Shown here: positions 50,826 to 61,900 of the stretch, piece after piece
Numbering within the stretch: position 1 is the first letter of the stretch
How the letters are laid out: each line of letters begins with the position of its first letter
Source of the DNA: Certhia americana
Taxonomy: Eukaryota; Chordata; Aves; Passeriformes; Certhiidae
DNA: 64,000 bases
Reading direction: 5' to 3'
NCBI GenBank assembly: GCA_018697195.1
Contig: CM031859.1
Span: 59,376,633-59,440,632, forward strand
Position numbers and translations under genes: made by a program
Notes under the pieces: model-generated
Seen by the model: the letters and a program-made list of their open reading frames with translations, nothing else
What the model was told of the DNA's origin: nothing
Databases searched by the model: none

Positions 50826-50852
50826 CCCAAACAAACCCAAACCCCCAAACCC
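50826..50852 (-). promoter_or_regulatory. Canonical G-quadruplex motif, SERAC1 sense strand
   Basis: On the minus strand four G-runs (G3, G5, G3, G3) are separated by loops of 3, 3 and 7 bases, which meets the usual G3+N1-7 pattern. It lies inside a TTTGGG-like tract. Confidence 0.6.
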
Positions 50853-51247
50853 AACAGCCTTCCCCAAATATTAGTTATAGAAGTTACACATATATAAATA
50901 CAGTTACAAAAAGGAGAACCTTGCCTTAAGAATTCCAGTTACAAAACATAGATGCATTTACTAAGATTAATGTTTAATGTCACTGATCTGAATCTGTGTA
51001 AGCCAACAGAGTCTATTAAAACCAATAGATTTGTCACATGAAACAAGCATTCAGTTATTAGAAGTCTTGTCTATTCACCATGAATTCCACATACTCTACT
51101 CTGTGAATACAAAGTGTACTAATATATTTATATTCTGGAGTCGAAACCACAGTGTAAAAAATAGAAAGCTCTCTAGAAATTAGGACATTTCTGTTACATT
51201 TTCTATATAAAATACTGCCAAGCAGTGCTCTTACCTACATCTCAGTT

Positions 51248-51259
51248 GGGGGGGGGGGG
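51248..51259. repeat. G12 homopolymer
   Basis: An unbroken run of 12 G (12 C on the SERAC1 strand) in the inter-gene region. Confidence 0.9.
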
Positions 51260-52499
51260 TTATGCTCTTTTTGCCAGTGTAGTGCTCTACAGTCTCTGTG
51301 CTGCTCTTGTGAATTTTACTTCGCAACTCCCTCAATTTCCAGAAGTGTATTTTGAGCTGCAGTGTTGTCCTGGGCTGCTCTCAGGACCTGGCATCAAGCC
51401 CATGCAGAACTGCAAGGTGCATCCCACCGCCTTGGCAGCTTTCATAGCCATTATTTGAAGGGCAGTAATATTGGATCCATCTCAAAAGAGTGATGTGAGG
51501 ACACACCTCAAGCCTGTCATCAATACAGACCTTATTTAACAAATGCTCAGCAAAGGCAATACAGCCTTAGAGAACCCATATTTGTTTTTAGAGAGGGATG
51601 CAGGTGTAAGGAAGTGAAGCAAAAACCACAATAAGGTGAGGCTGCTTTTAACCACTGTGCAAACTATCTAAGACTTCAAAAAAGGGACTGATGATTTCTC
51701 ATCATTACTGTTAGGGTATCCTAAACATAAACTCAAATAAGACACTGCTGTTTTTATCTACACCAAGAGATGTATTTGGGCCCCAAGAAACCAAAACATT
51801 TGTGGCAACTTCCAGTATGGCCATACAATCACCTGATTTTTTTCCTGCTTTACTTTCTTCTACCTCAGGTCCAAACTCTTTCTTGTCAGGGCCTACATTT
51901 GTTGTGCTCCACCTGAGCATTTTCAGTGCTCTTCTTCAAAACAGCTACAAAAAATTTTCTATATGAGTAACATGAGCCAGGGATTTGAATATATCAACTT
52001 CTTGGTGTGTCCCAAGAGCAAAGCAGAAGAGCTGAGTCCATCAAACACATCTTCAATGTGAACGAGCACAAAACTGCCCTGTCTGACCAGATACACACTG
52101 TCCGAAGGAAAGCAATCTCACAAGTTGCTAAGATTAGGAGGGAAATGTACAAGAAGATGAGTATTTCTTTTCTTTTGTTTTCATTAATACAAACAGACTA
52201 AAACAACAATAATTTTCTAAGCAAGTCAGGCTACCAACCTGTCTCCTCATGCAGAAAAACAGATGCTGCATCTGCTGACCAATCTGGGTGATCTATTAAA
52301 TGAAAAGGCAAATGACAAAACCTCCTAAAATTGGGCCAAATGGCAATTGACCAAAGATGGCCACCAAAATGCCACCTTCATTCACCTGAGTATTACTTTT
52401 TCAGGCTCCAGTCAGGCTACTCTAACATGGACAGTAAACCAAAACTTTTCAGCAGCCACATGCTGCTTCTCCCCTTTGACAGAACAAATAACCACCTCA

Positions 52500-52515
52500 T
52501 TTAATTGTTTTTAAT
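52500..52515 (-). terminator. SERAC1: Two candidate ATTAAA poly(A) signals (SERAC1)
   Basis: TTTAAT on the + strand at 52500-52505 and 52510-52515 reads ATTAAA on the SERAC1 strand, 311-326 bases after the stop codon. This is the nearest recognised signal downstream of SERAC1. Confidence 0.45.
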
Positions 52516-52825
52516 CCTCTCTGTAAGACTTTATCCCAGGTGTATATTTACCTGCTTTCAAAGCAAGCTTGGGGGATTTTTGTTAAAAGAAGATACCCTG
52601 GGCATGCACTTTCGTTTTTCCAGGTTTGTATTTGTTTCAAATGTATTTTTAGAAGTAAATTGGACAGGTGTCTAAAGTTCAAGATGTACAGGAAATATTT
52701 CAGCAGCAGATACTATTGACACAGCACCCTTGTAATTCTGCAGATCCCCTCACAAATGTGAGGAGAAATTTCTGTGTTACACCAAACACAAGACACATGC
52801 AGGAAAGGATGGCAAAACCTCAGTC

Positions 52826-52956
52826 TCACATTTCTTGGGCTAAAACATCCTGAATGAACTTCAGTGTACGTTGATACAGGAAAGCATCCTTCTTCTTTGG
52901 CTTGCAAATATTTAGATGATTAACATCCACTGGAATAAGGTCTCCAATTCCTATGT
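52826..52956 (-). CDS. SERAC1: SERAC1 last coding exon
   Basis: Read on the minus strand it completes Asp and encodes [20 protein letters not shown], then [20 protein letters not shown] and TGA (52826-52828). The His of [10 protein letters not shown] is the likely third member of the catalytic triad. Confidence 0.97.
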
Positions 52957-55900
52957 CTGGAAAAGGAGAAAGAAAAAAGGAGATCTACCAGAGTTCACAA
53001 GATGACCTAAACTGAAAAGAACATCTTGCATTAGCAAGATTTCTCTCTCAAAAGCAACTTCTTCTATCTTCAGTAAAATTCTTTGTTCGTCATTATTTTT
53101 TCATGTGTTAAAAGCATCAGTACACACAGCTATGGCCTGATAGAGCTCTGTGCTGCCACAAAACCCACACTGGCACACTGCACCATTAGGTCAGAGATAC
53201 ACTGTCTCTGTTTGAAATGCACAAATTTGAAATGCACATTTCTCCATACAGACAACTTTGCTGAAACAAAATTTCATTTACTGATAGCACAGTACTGACT
53301 GAGCTTTAAGCATTGATATGATCAGGGATGTAATTTAATGCATAGTAGCTTGAATCTGATCACCACTAATTGCCCATATTCCTTACACAAATACTTTGAC
53401 ATGGACATTAAAATTTGGATTAGAATGAACCTGAAATATGCTGCAAAATCACTATGCATATTTCCAGGTAAATGAAATATTTACATTGCTTAATTGTAGA
53501 ACACAAAAATTCCATTTTCAGCTACTGATTTTGGGCATGCTACAGCATTTATTTTTCCTTGACAACCATCACTGCTAACCTTCCAGTTAGGATGCTGTGA
53601 CTGCCACATTCCAGTTCACTGTCCATTCACTCATCATCTAAGAGAAATCCTCCATTTTTGCTTTGACTTCTGTATCTTTAACCATGTAAAATTCCACTAG
53701 AGCAGGATGAAGCTCTGCTTTCATGTGCCCAAGAGACATGCAAGAAGCAGGGAGCTTCCTCCTTATCAGATGCCTGTGTTTTGAACAGAGTGAGCAGCCT
53801 GCTACTGAACTGCCATGTGCCCTTTAAAGGTTTTCAAGAGCGCTCATGTGGGGCACTAGGTGCCACCCCTAGAACAGGAGAGACATGCTATAAAATTACA
53901 AATGCACAGTGCTCATTTGGGCTCTGTTATTCAGCCCTCTTTTTAACCTCATTTTGCTAAATAATAAAAAAAAGATCCAGTTTTTCAGTCCTTGCCAATA
54001 AAATTGCATCAACAACATTTTTGCAAAACACTGCTGCTCAAGAGGACATACTGTAAAAATACTGCTAAATAGTGACTCAGAAAAACAGGGATGTAAGACT
54101 TAAAACAGTTTTCTGAGTTGAACATACATAAAAAAACAGGGGAAAAAAAGTCTGATTTCCCCTTCTCCTACAAAAGGCAAAAAGATGGAGGGAACTCTTC
54201 AGGAGGCAAACTATTGCCAGAGTTCATGAGATGTGGAAGGCAAAGGATTCTTAAAAATGATGACCAGCTTTGTGACTTTTTTTTCTTCCATTAGCAGTTT
54301 ACTAATTTTCTTCCTCAGTTTTAAAAAGGAGAAAATAGCTGGAATTTGCAAAAGTATCTGAAACACTATGCAGCCTACCTATACAAAGATAAACCACAAC
54401 TATTCATAATTCCAAAGGAAAGGATTCCAACATTAGACCAGGGTCTACCCTGCTTTTTTAAACAAGCATTACTTTCATTTAGAAAAATCAAAACCAACAA
54501 CTGCTATTCTAAGATTTAAATGTAGCTGCTTCTGATCTCAACAAGGAGGCTCTGTCAAAAGTTCACACTGTAATAGACTTGTTTTTCTAGGGTGTTTACC
54601 ATAATAATTATAAACCCTTTCTGGTTATTGATGTTTACACTAATATATACCAAATTAAATAAATTACATGGCTATTTCTCACTTACCTGCTGACTCCACA
54701 GGTACAACATGCAGTTTTATCATGCTGCCTATGTGTGTTGGTAGGGTTTCTGCAAAACTCAGCACTGAAAATTTCTTATCTTTGGCAAAAGACAAGAAGT
54801 CATCATTCAGCTCTTTAAGGGCAGGAGAATCTGAGAAAGAGCAACATAATTTTTGCAATTATAAGATTATAGTATTTTTCTGGCAAGACTACATTGCTAG
54901 AGATGTTTTTATTACTATGACAGCAAAAGGAGTAGCGTTTTGTTTGTAATCACTTTCTCCAACTAGCACATGCAACAATTTGTTCTCACTCTCCCTTTTC
55001 CCTCACCTCTGCAATCAAATAAAACAACTACTCAGAACTGCTTGCAATAATTCAACATGCAACCCAAAACAAAAAAAGGTTTGTTGTTTTTACCCAGCTT
55101 TTTCTGACAGCATAATGAAAAAACCCAAAGCACCAAGAACAAGAAGCAGAATTCCTGTTGCTAGATGGTAGCAAAGTGAACCTACCCGTGCTGAGCTCTT
55201 TAACCTCCACAGATGGGAAGAGGAGATATCTGGCATTTATAGAATATTCAGCCAGCTGGGAACCATGGTGAGGTACACTATAAAATACGATTCCTCTGGT
55301 GTTGTTTACAATTTTATCCATTTCTGGATTCTTAGAGGCATCCACCAGCATCTTTTTGACTAGAAGACCTGGCAACAGAAGCTGAATTAATGCAGGGATT
55401 TAAATCACTGGGAAATAATGATCATGCTATATTACCCATGAAACAACTAACCATATTCTTGCCTTGGTTGATTAGCCCTTAGATTGTCTAATATGTAAGA
55501 TTAACTTGGAAAAAACCCAAACCACGCCTGAGGAAGCATCAATATAAAATGTCAATGAATGATGCAAATCCAATTTTGATTTGCTTTATGTGTTGTTAAT
55601 GACATTTACTATATGCCTGATCATGGAGAAAATTTTGCCTCTGGATTTTCATTTACATGAATTTCAACTCATTGAGTTTTTAAATCAACACAGTAAGAAC
55701 AAACAGCAATAAATGTATATGTTATTAAATATAATGCATTAAGAAAGAAGAAATCTGTTTTTCATTTTTAGGTCTTTGCCAATTTTTTAAATAAACTATT
55801 CTGAATAATTGCATTTCTACCTGAATTTGGTTAATGACTTATTTTGAAATCTTTAATGCAAATAAATGCTTTATATCAAACAGGCAACATGCTTACCACC

Positions 55901-58900
55901 CATGCTATGGGATACCCACACCAGAGGTCTGTCTCCAATCCCAGCAGCTTTGAGCTTGTCAAGCAGCTCACTGCTCCTGAAAGCAATAGACTTCCTACAA
56001 GGAAAAAAGAAATGCAGGCATAATGGAGCATGACAGCTTAAAAGGCAATGTTAAAACACAATGAATTTTAGTGCTGCACATTTATGAAAGTGAATAAGGT
56101 AAGCAAATATTAATTATTTAATTATTATTTCTACATTGAAAAAGGCCAAGAACTTTTGCAAGTACGGCTTCACAAGGACAACATGAACTGAGCTAAATTC
56201 AGTTTCTTGCTCTTGCTACAAACTTTTATTTTAATTTCACTCAGCAAACACTTCTGTGTTCTTGACAAGCTGTTTTATGGAGTTTTAAATTGTTTCATTT
56301 ACACATTGTAGCAAAACATTTTTTATTCTATGAAAGCAACATCAACACATAATGAACTTTACATCTTGCAACATGAACAAACCTCATATACTTCGTCAAA
56401 CAATGCTCAAAATGTGAAGCAATGTACAGAAATTTAAAAACTAAGTGCATGATCAACCAATACATTGAAAAGACCACAACTAATGTCAGTTACACTTGCC
56501 AGACAATCTCCAAAAGCTTTGTACTGGAATAGTATGAAAGCACAATAATCTCCATTTTATAAATGGGAAGACTGAGCTCTGGGAAGGATAAGCCACACAT
56601 TAAAGTTTGAAAATGAATCTGCAGTAGAACTGAAACAAAACCAATGCCAGTGCCCAATTCAAAAGCTTGAAAGTGCAACACTTGCACTTTACATTACTCC
56701 TTGCGGTGTTAACAACAATCAAACAGAAAGCCCTTGGGTAATGAAAACATCAGGATATGGGGGCAACCACTGCGCAAAATAATTCACTTTATCTCTGTTG
56801 GTCGCAGCATTCTCACTAGAAATTGCTTTCTAACACATATGAAAAGAATAATCAAATGTGTCTTTTCAGTTGAACAGTACGCTCTAGGCTAGCAGAGAGA
56901 CAGAAATTCACTTCTGAAATAGTGAATGAGACAGTACATTTAAGAGTAAATCTAAGGTTGTTTTTCTACTGCAATCTCATTGTTCCTGCTAGTTAAAAAT
57001 ATCTTCAATTGATCCTTCATTTATTATTAACCATATAAAATTATAAAATTATCAAATATTATGGTTGGGTGACCATAAATTGCAGGTAATGTAATTTTCC
57101 ATTTTGTAATGAAAAAGACATTATCTTAGGAAAAAAAAAAAGGAAATATATGTTTATTTCTTTTAACATACTTACTCTTGACAGACACAAGAAGAGATTT
57201 CTAAGAATCATAGAATCACTTATGTTAAAAAGACTTGTAAGATCATTGAGTCCAACTGTTAGCCCAAGGTGGGCAGCCAAGTCCACCACAAACCTGTGTC
57301 CCCTAAGAGCCTTAGCTGCTTGTCTCTATATTATCTCCAGGCATTGGGACTTCACCACTAGCATGGGCAACTTCTTCCATGGCTTGACAATGCTTTTAGT
57401 GAAGAATTTCTTCCTAATACCCAATCTAAACCTCCCCTGGTGCAACTTAAAGCCAATTCCAGTCTTCTTTGGACCTGCACAGGTAACTATCTACATGCTT
57501 CTTACAGTCATTTTTCTGCCTAATTTCAAATAGGCACATTAACAGTCATGTGTTCCTCATTTTCTCCCTGCTCACATGGGGTTTTTTTAATGCAATAATT
57601 GCATTTATCTTTTGGGTAAGTACCAAGTTCCCAGTCTATATACACATTGAATTTTTTTCTTCTGTGCACAAAACACATTATTAATTTTCAGATCCTTAAC
57701 CTGTAAGCAGCCATGTACATAACTCTGCTGTAGTACACAAGTTGAATTTACAGTATTAGTTACATGCTTAAATATCTGCCAAAATGTTTGAAGGATTCTG
57801 ATTTAAAGATCACTGAACTTAAATACCAAATTTTATTCAAGACAAAAAATCTTTACAGGCTCAAAGAGCTTTTTTTTTTCAACATGTTTGGCAGTAGCAT
57901 CTTCCTCTGACGTACCCTGTTCGAGGTTAGTAAAAACACCACTCCTCTGGCAAGGGCAATTACACTCTGATTGAATCAGATATAGTTATTGTATTTTATC
58001 ATCTAAGTAACATTTTTTGAATAAAAGCATGTTTGTATCAGAAATAGTGTGGCTAGCAGGGCTAGGGAAGGAATTGTGAGGCAGCACTGAGTCCTGTGTT
58101 CAGTTTTGGGCTCCTCACCACCACAAAGACATTGAGGCTCTCCATCAGGTCCAGAGAAGGGCAGTAGAGCCAGTGAAGGGTCTGGAGCACAAGTCCTATG
58201 AGGAGAGGCTGAAGGAACTGGGATTGATTAGCTGGAGAAAAGAAGACCCAGGGAAGACCTTACCACTCACTACAACAACCTGAAAGGAGGGTGTTGCTGG
58301 GTGGGAGTCAGCCTCTTTCCCCAGGGAACCAGCGACAGGATGAGAGATAACAGCCTTACATTGTGCCAGGGAAGGTTTAGGTTGGATATTAGGAAAAATT
58401 TCTTCATTAAAAGGGTTGTGAAGCTCTGAAAAAGGTTTCCCAGAAAGTGGTTGAGTCCTCATTCCTTGAAGCTTTTAAAAGGCATGGGGATGTGGCACTT
58501 AGGAGCATCATCTTGTGGTGGCCTTGGCAATGTTGGGTTAATGGTTCTACTTCATCATATGAAGGGTCTTTTCTAACCTAAATGATTCTATGAAAATATC
58601 TGCTTCATTTTATCAGGAGTATAAAGCCACAGTACAGTGATTTTTTTTGCTGTGCTTATGAAGTATTCTTGTGTCATTTTAAAAGATACTCCCCTTAAGA
58701 CATAAAGTTGGTATTGTATTTTCTTTAACTAATAGCATTATTTAGTGTCTCCCTTAACATGAAGAAGAACAGACTATTGGAATTCATGAAATTGCCACAT
58801 GAAACTAAAAACCTAAGTACACCATGACTATACTTAATATTTTTCCTAATTTGATTTTTCAAAGCAACAGGAAAAGTTAAATTAACTCTCACACTAGGTG

Positions 58901-61900
58901 ATCCCAAGGATCAGCTTTACAGGTCTATGTCCTGCCCCTCCCCCAAACTGCAGATGCTGCATTTTTTACCTGTGAGCCTCAACGGGACATTTTGCTTTCC
59001 AGTCACTCAAATGCGTGTCATACTCCACAGATATGATTCTAAGGGAAGGACAGTCTGAAGCAAGCCATGTCTAAATGAAAGAAAAGCAAAACCAAAAGGA
59101 GCTTATAATTGAGGTACTTAAACTCTTGAAAGCAATGGAGAAAAGATGTTACTATGGGGACAGTATCAAGCAAGACTTTTGTTCTTCAGTTAATCCCCAA
59201 ATACATTTTACACCTGGATTATCATTCTTTTTATTACATGCTGGTGAATTCTAGATTGTTCCTGAGCCACAAAGCAGGGAAAGAAAGAAGATTCACTAAC
59301 TCATGCATTCCTGGCTCCCTCTCCTGGGTGAAACAAGAGTTACCAAGATTACTAACAGGACTGATCAGTTCAAGTTTCACAGAGATACTTTAGTGGCTAT
59401 ACCAGTGTGAGTTTGCTTGGAGCAGTAATTACTTATTCAACAAAAGTACTTAAATAGCAGTCTGCACAAAGTAAAGTACTCAGACACCTAGGTAAGAAAG
59501 GGAACTTAATTTAAAATGTTTTTCTATAAATCTTTTCCTCAGCAATAATATTCCATTAAAAAAAGAAAAAAAAAGAAGAGAGAGCATAAGGAAAGCAGCC
59601 ATTGCCTCCTCTGTCACTAGCATGTGAATGATAAAACTTAACAGGAATTTTTCCTGGCAAGTACAACAAACAACTCATTAACAAAAAGTTATCATCAGGA
59701 ACTTCAAAACTGTCACTTGTATAACAATTTACAAGTAATTAAATTCCACCAGACAGTGTCCTTCTAGATGCTCTGGAGAGTTCTTATGAATGAGAAAACA
59801 GCAGCCACCTGTGAAAATGTTACTGTCTTTTTACCTTTGGCCAGCACTGACTATAGTCTTCTTCCCCTTTGGAGGCCTTTTTATCCAAATGCCGATCAAC
59901 ATCTTGCTGTCGCCAGGTTTTAAATGCTGCTCCCAGAAGGCCATGAACAAAAAGGATGTCTGCTCTGATAGGCTGGCTGATCAAACCAAAAGGAAATTTT
60001 AAGAGATATCTGGTACGTGTTCTTTTAGCAAATTAGACCTTTTAACCTAAGGGATGCTAAAATTTTTTTTTAACACTAGGTGTGACTTCTTATCTTACGG
60101 ACAACATTTAATGATATTTCAAAGAGCATACTCGGATAAAAACAGGAACCACAGAAGAAAGACATAAAATGAGATATGGAAAATATCCACCTCACAAATC
60201 ATAGATTTCTATAATGAAAAACACCTTTCCCACCAGCTACTGTTCATGCGGCTTGGTAGCTCCTGTCTTATCATCGCATTAGCTCTTTACTGTAACTGGA
60301 GTAACACCATGACCCAGGGAACAGTTGCTACTAAGTGACACCCACACTGGAGACTGCTTTCCTCCCAGATACACAATCACTGTTACTAAGGATAAAAATT
60401 TACTGCATCTTTGGCCAACAAGTGCTGTTGCCAGTAGAATAATTACAAGGCACTGAATCCCAAGACGAAGTGTAAAGGTTAAACAGTTGCAACGCACATG
60501 AAGCAATAATTAATTTCATGCTTTGTGTTCAGATTGTCCATGCATTACACTCATACTCTGTCCACACCTATGGTCTGTTCCAGCCACTTTTTACTGTTCT
60601 TCTACTTGAGAATCTAAATTCAGTCCCTTCAACCCGCCAAAGAACAGGAGGGGCAAGGTAACACCCGTACAGCAGCAGACTGATGTCAACTCTTCCAAAG
60701 TTTTGAAAAAGAACAGTAGAAAAAGTAACTCCAAGTACAGCAAGTACAATGACTATTTTACCTGCTACGATACTGCGGATGTAAGACATAAACACCATCT
60801 GGATATTTTTCTTTCACCACGTCCCTGTCTAGATTAGCCAAAGCTCTGGATGCATGAGAAGATTGAATAATGTGTGGGGATTTCATTACTTCAGCAAGTA
60901 CAGAAACCCAACCTACATGGAGAAAATGAAGTGGCAGGTTAACTAATAGAAACATCATCTGAAGAACAAAACCATCAAACTATGCATCTGAAAACAGATG
61001 TTAAAACTTCAGAACGATAATGTCAAAATAAGTTATTTCGACCTACTCTTTATCTCAGGATAGTCAAGGCTAGGTAGGTAGAATCTCCTAAATTAAAAAA
61101 TACAGGTGTATTTTACTACTGTTCAGCTTATGATCTGAAGGAGAACCCCTTCTCAGAAGAAAAAGGAAGTGTATCAGCAGGCCAGTACAGCTGTAGCAAG
61201 AACACACCTCGGATCTCTTTTTGCAGGTAAAATGCCAGGAAGATGGAGACAATGAAGTTTAAAGCATAAGAAAGGCATAGAAAGCAACCTACAAGAGCAA
61301 TCACAGGTAAAAAAAAATCTATGTTTGCTATGAAAGTACACTGATTTCTAATTTTAAAATCCAGTGTAAGGAAAACTATGTGATTAAAAATCTTTGATAT
61401 TCCAAAATTTATGCTATTTATATGTTAGAAACATAAGACAATTAAATTGGATACAATCCTCAATAAAATTTTAAATCAAAGATACTATGACTTTACAAAC
61501 ACTTTATGACACTCTACCTAAGGTGTAAAATTTTCTTAAACATGGATGGGAATTGTGAGAGACTACTGAGAAATGTAAAGGAATATCTTTTATGTGAATA
61601 TCCACACATGTTTCTTTAAAATACTGATAAATCTTATTGCTGCTAGCAAAAGCGGCCTATAAATCACAGTTACATTACAGTCAAGTCCATAAAAAAAACC
61701 TGGGAATTTACTCCATAAGCATTGTTTCAAGACCACGTACATGATGTTGCTACTGGTATAGTCAGTAAGCTGCTAATTCAAGATTGTTTACTGCAGACTG
61801 AGGAAAAGAACAAATTGACATTTGAGTTTTGCCTTAAGCAAACAAAACTGCTAGGACCTTTGAGGACTGTAATTTTTTTTTAAGAATAATGCATTTAGAT

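Larger units (their letters stand above)
48841..52499. other. Region between the two convergent genes
   Basis: 3.7 kb without a supported coding region. It may contain distal 3' UTR of either gene. It holds an A-run near 48884-48901, a G12 run at 51248-51259 and an A/C tract at 50815-50855. No CR1, SINE or RNA gene was recognised. Confidence 0.6.
55995..58969 (-). other. SERAC1: SERAC1 intron with two opposed CR1 copies
   Basis: 3 kb of intron carrying a minus-oriented CR1 at about 57203-57480 and a plus-oriented CR1 at about 58045-58596. The rest is AT-rich without other recognised features. Confidence 0.8.

Noticed and set aside
52007..52201. 64-codon + strand frame with a coiled-coil look between the genes
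   Set aside because: Short, no promoter or poly(A) context seen, and it lies antisense to the likely SERAC1 3' UTR.
59977..60004. Extending the SERAC1 hydrolase exon upstream along its open frame
   Set aside because: The preceding exon ends YRS plus two bases and joins exactly at 59976 to give SQPIRAD, as in human; the upstream residues are intron.
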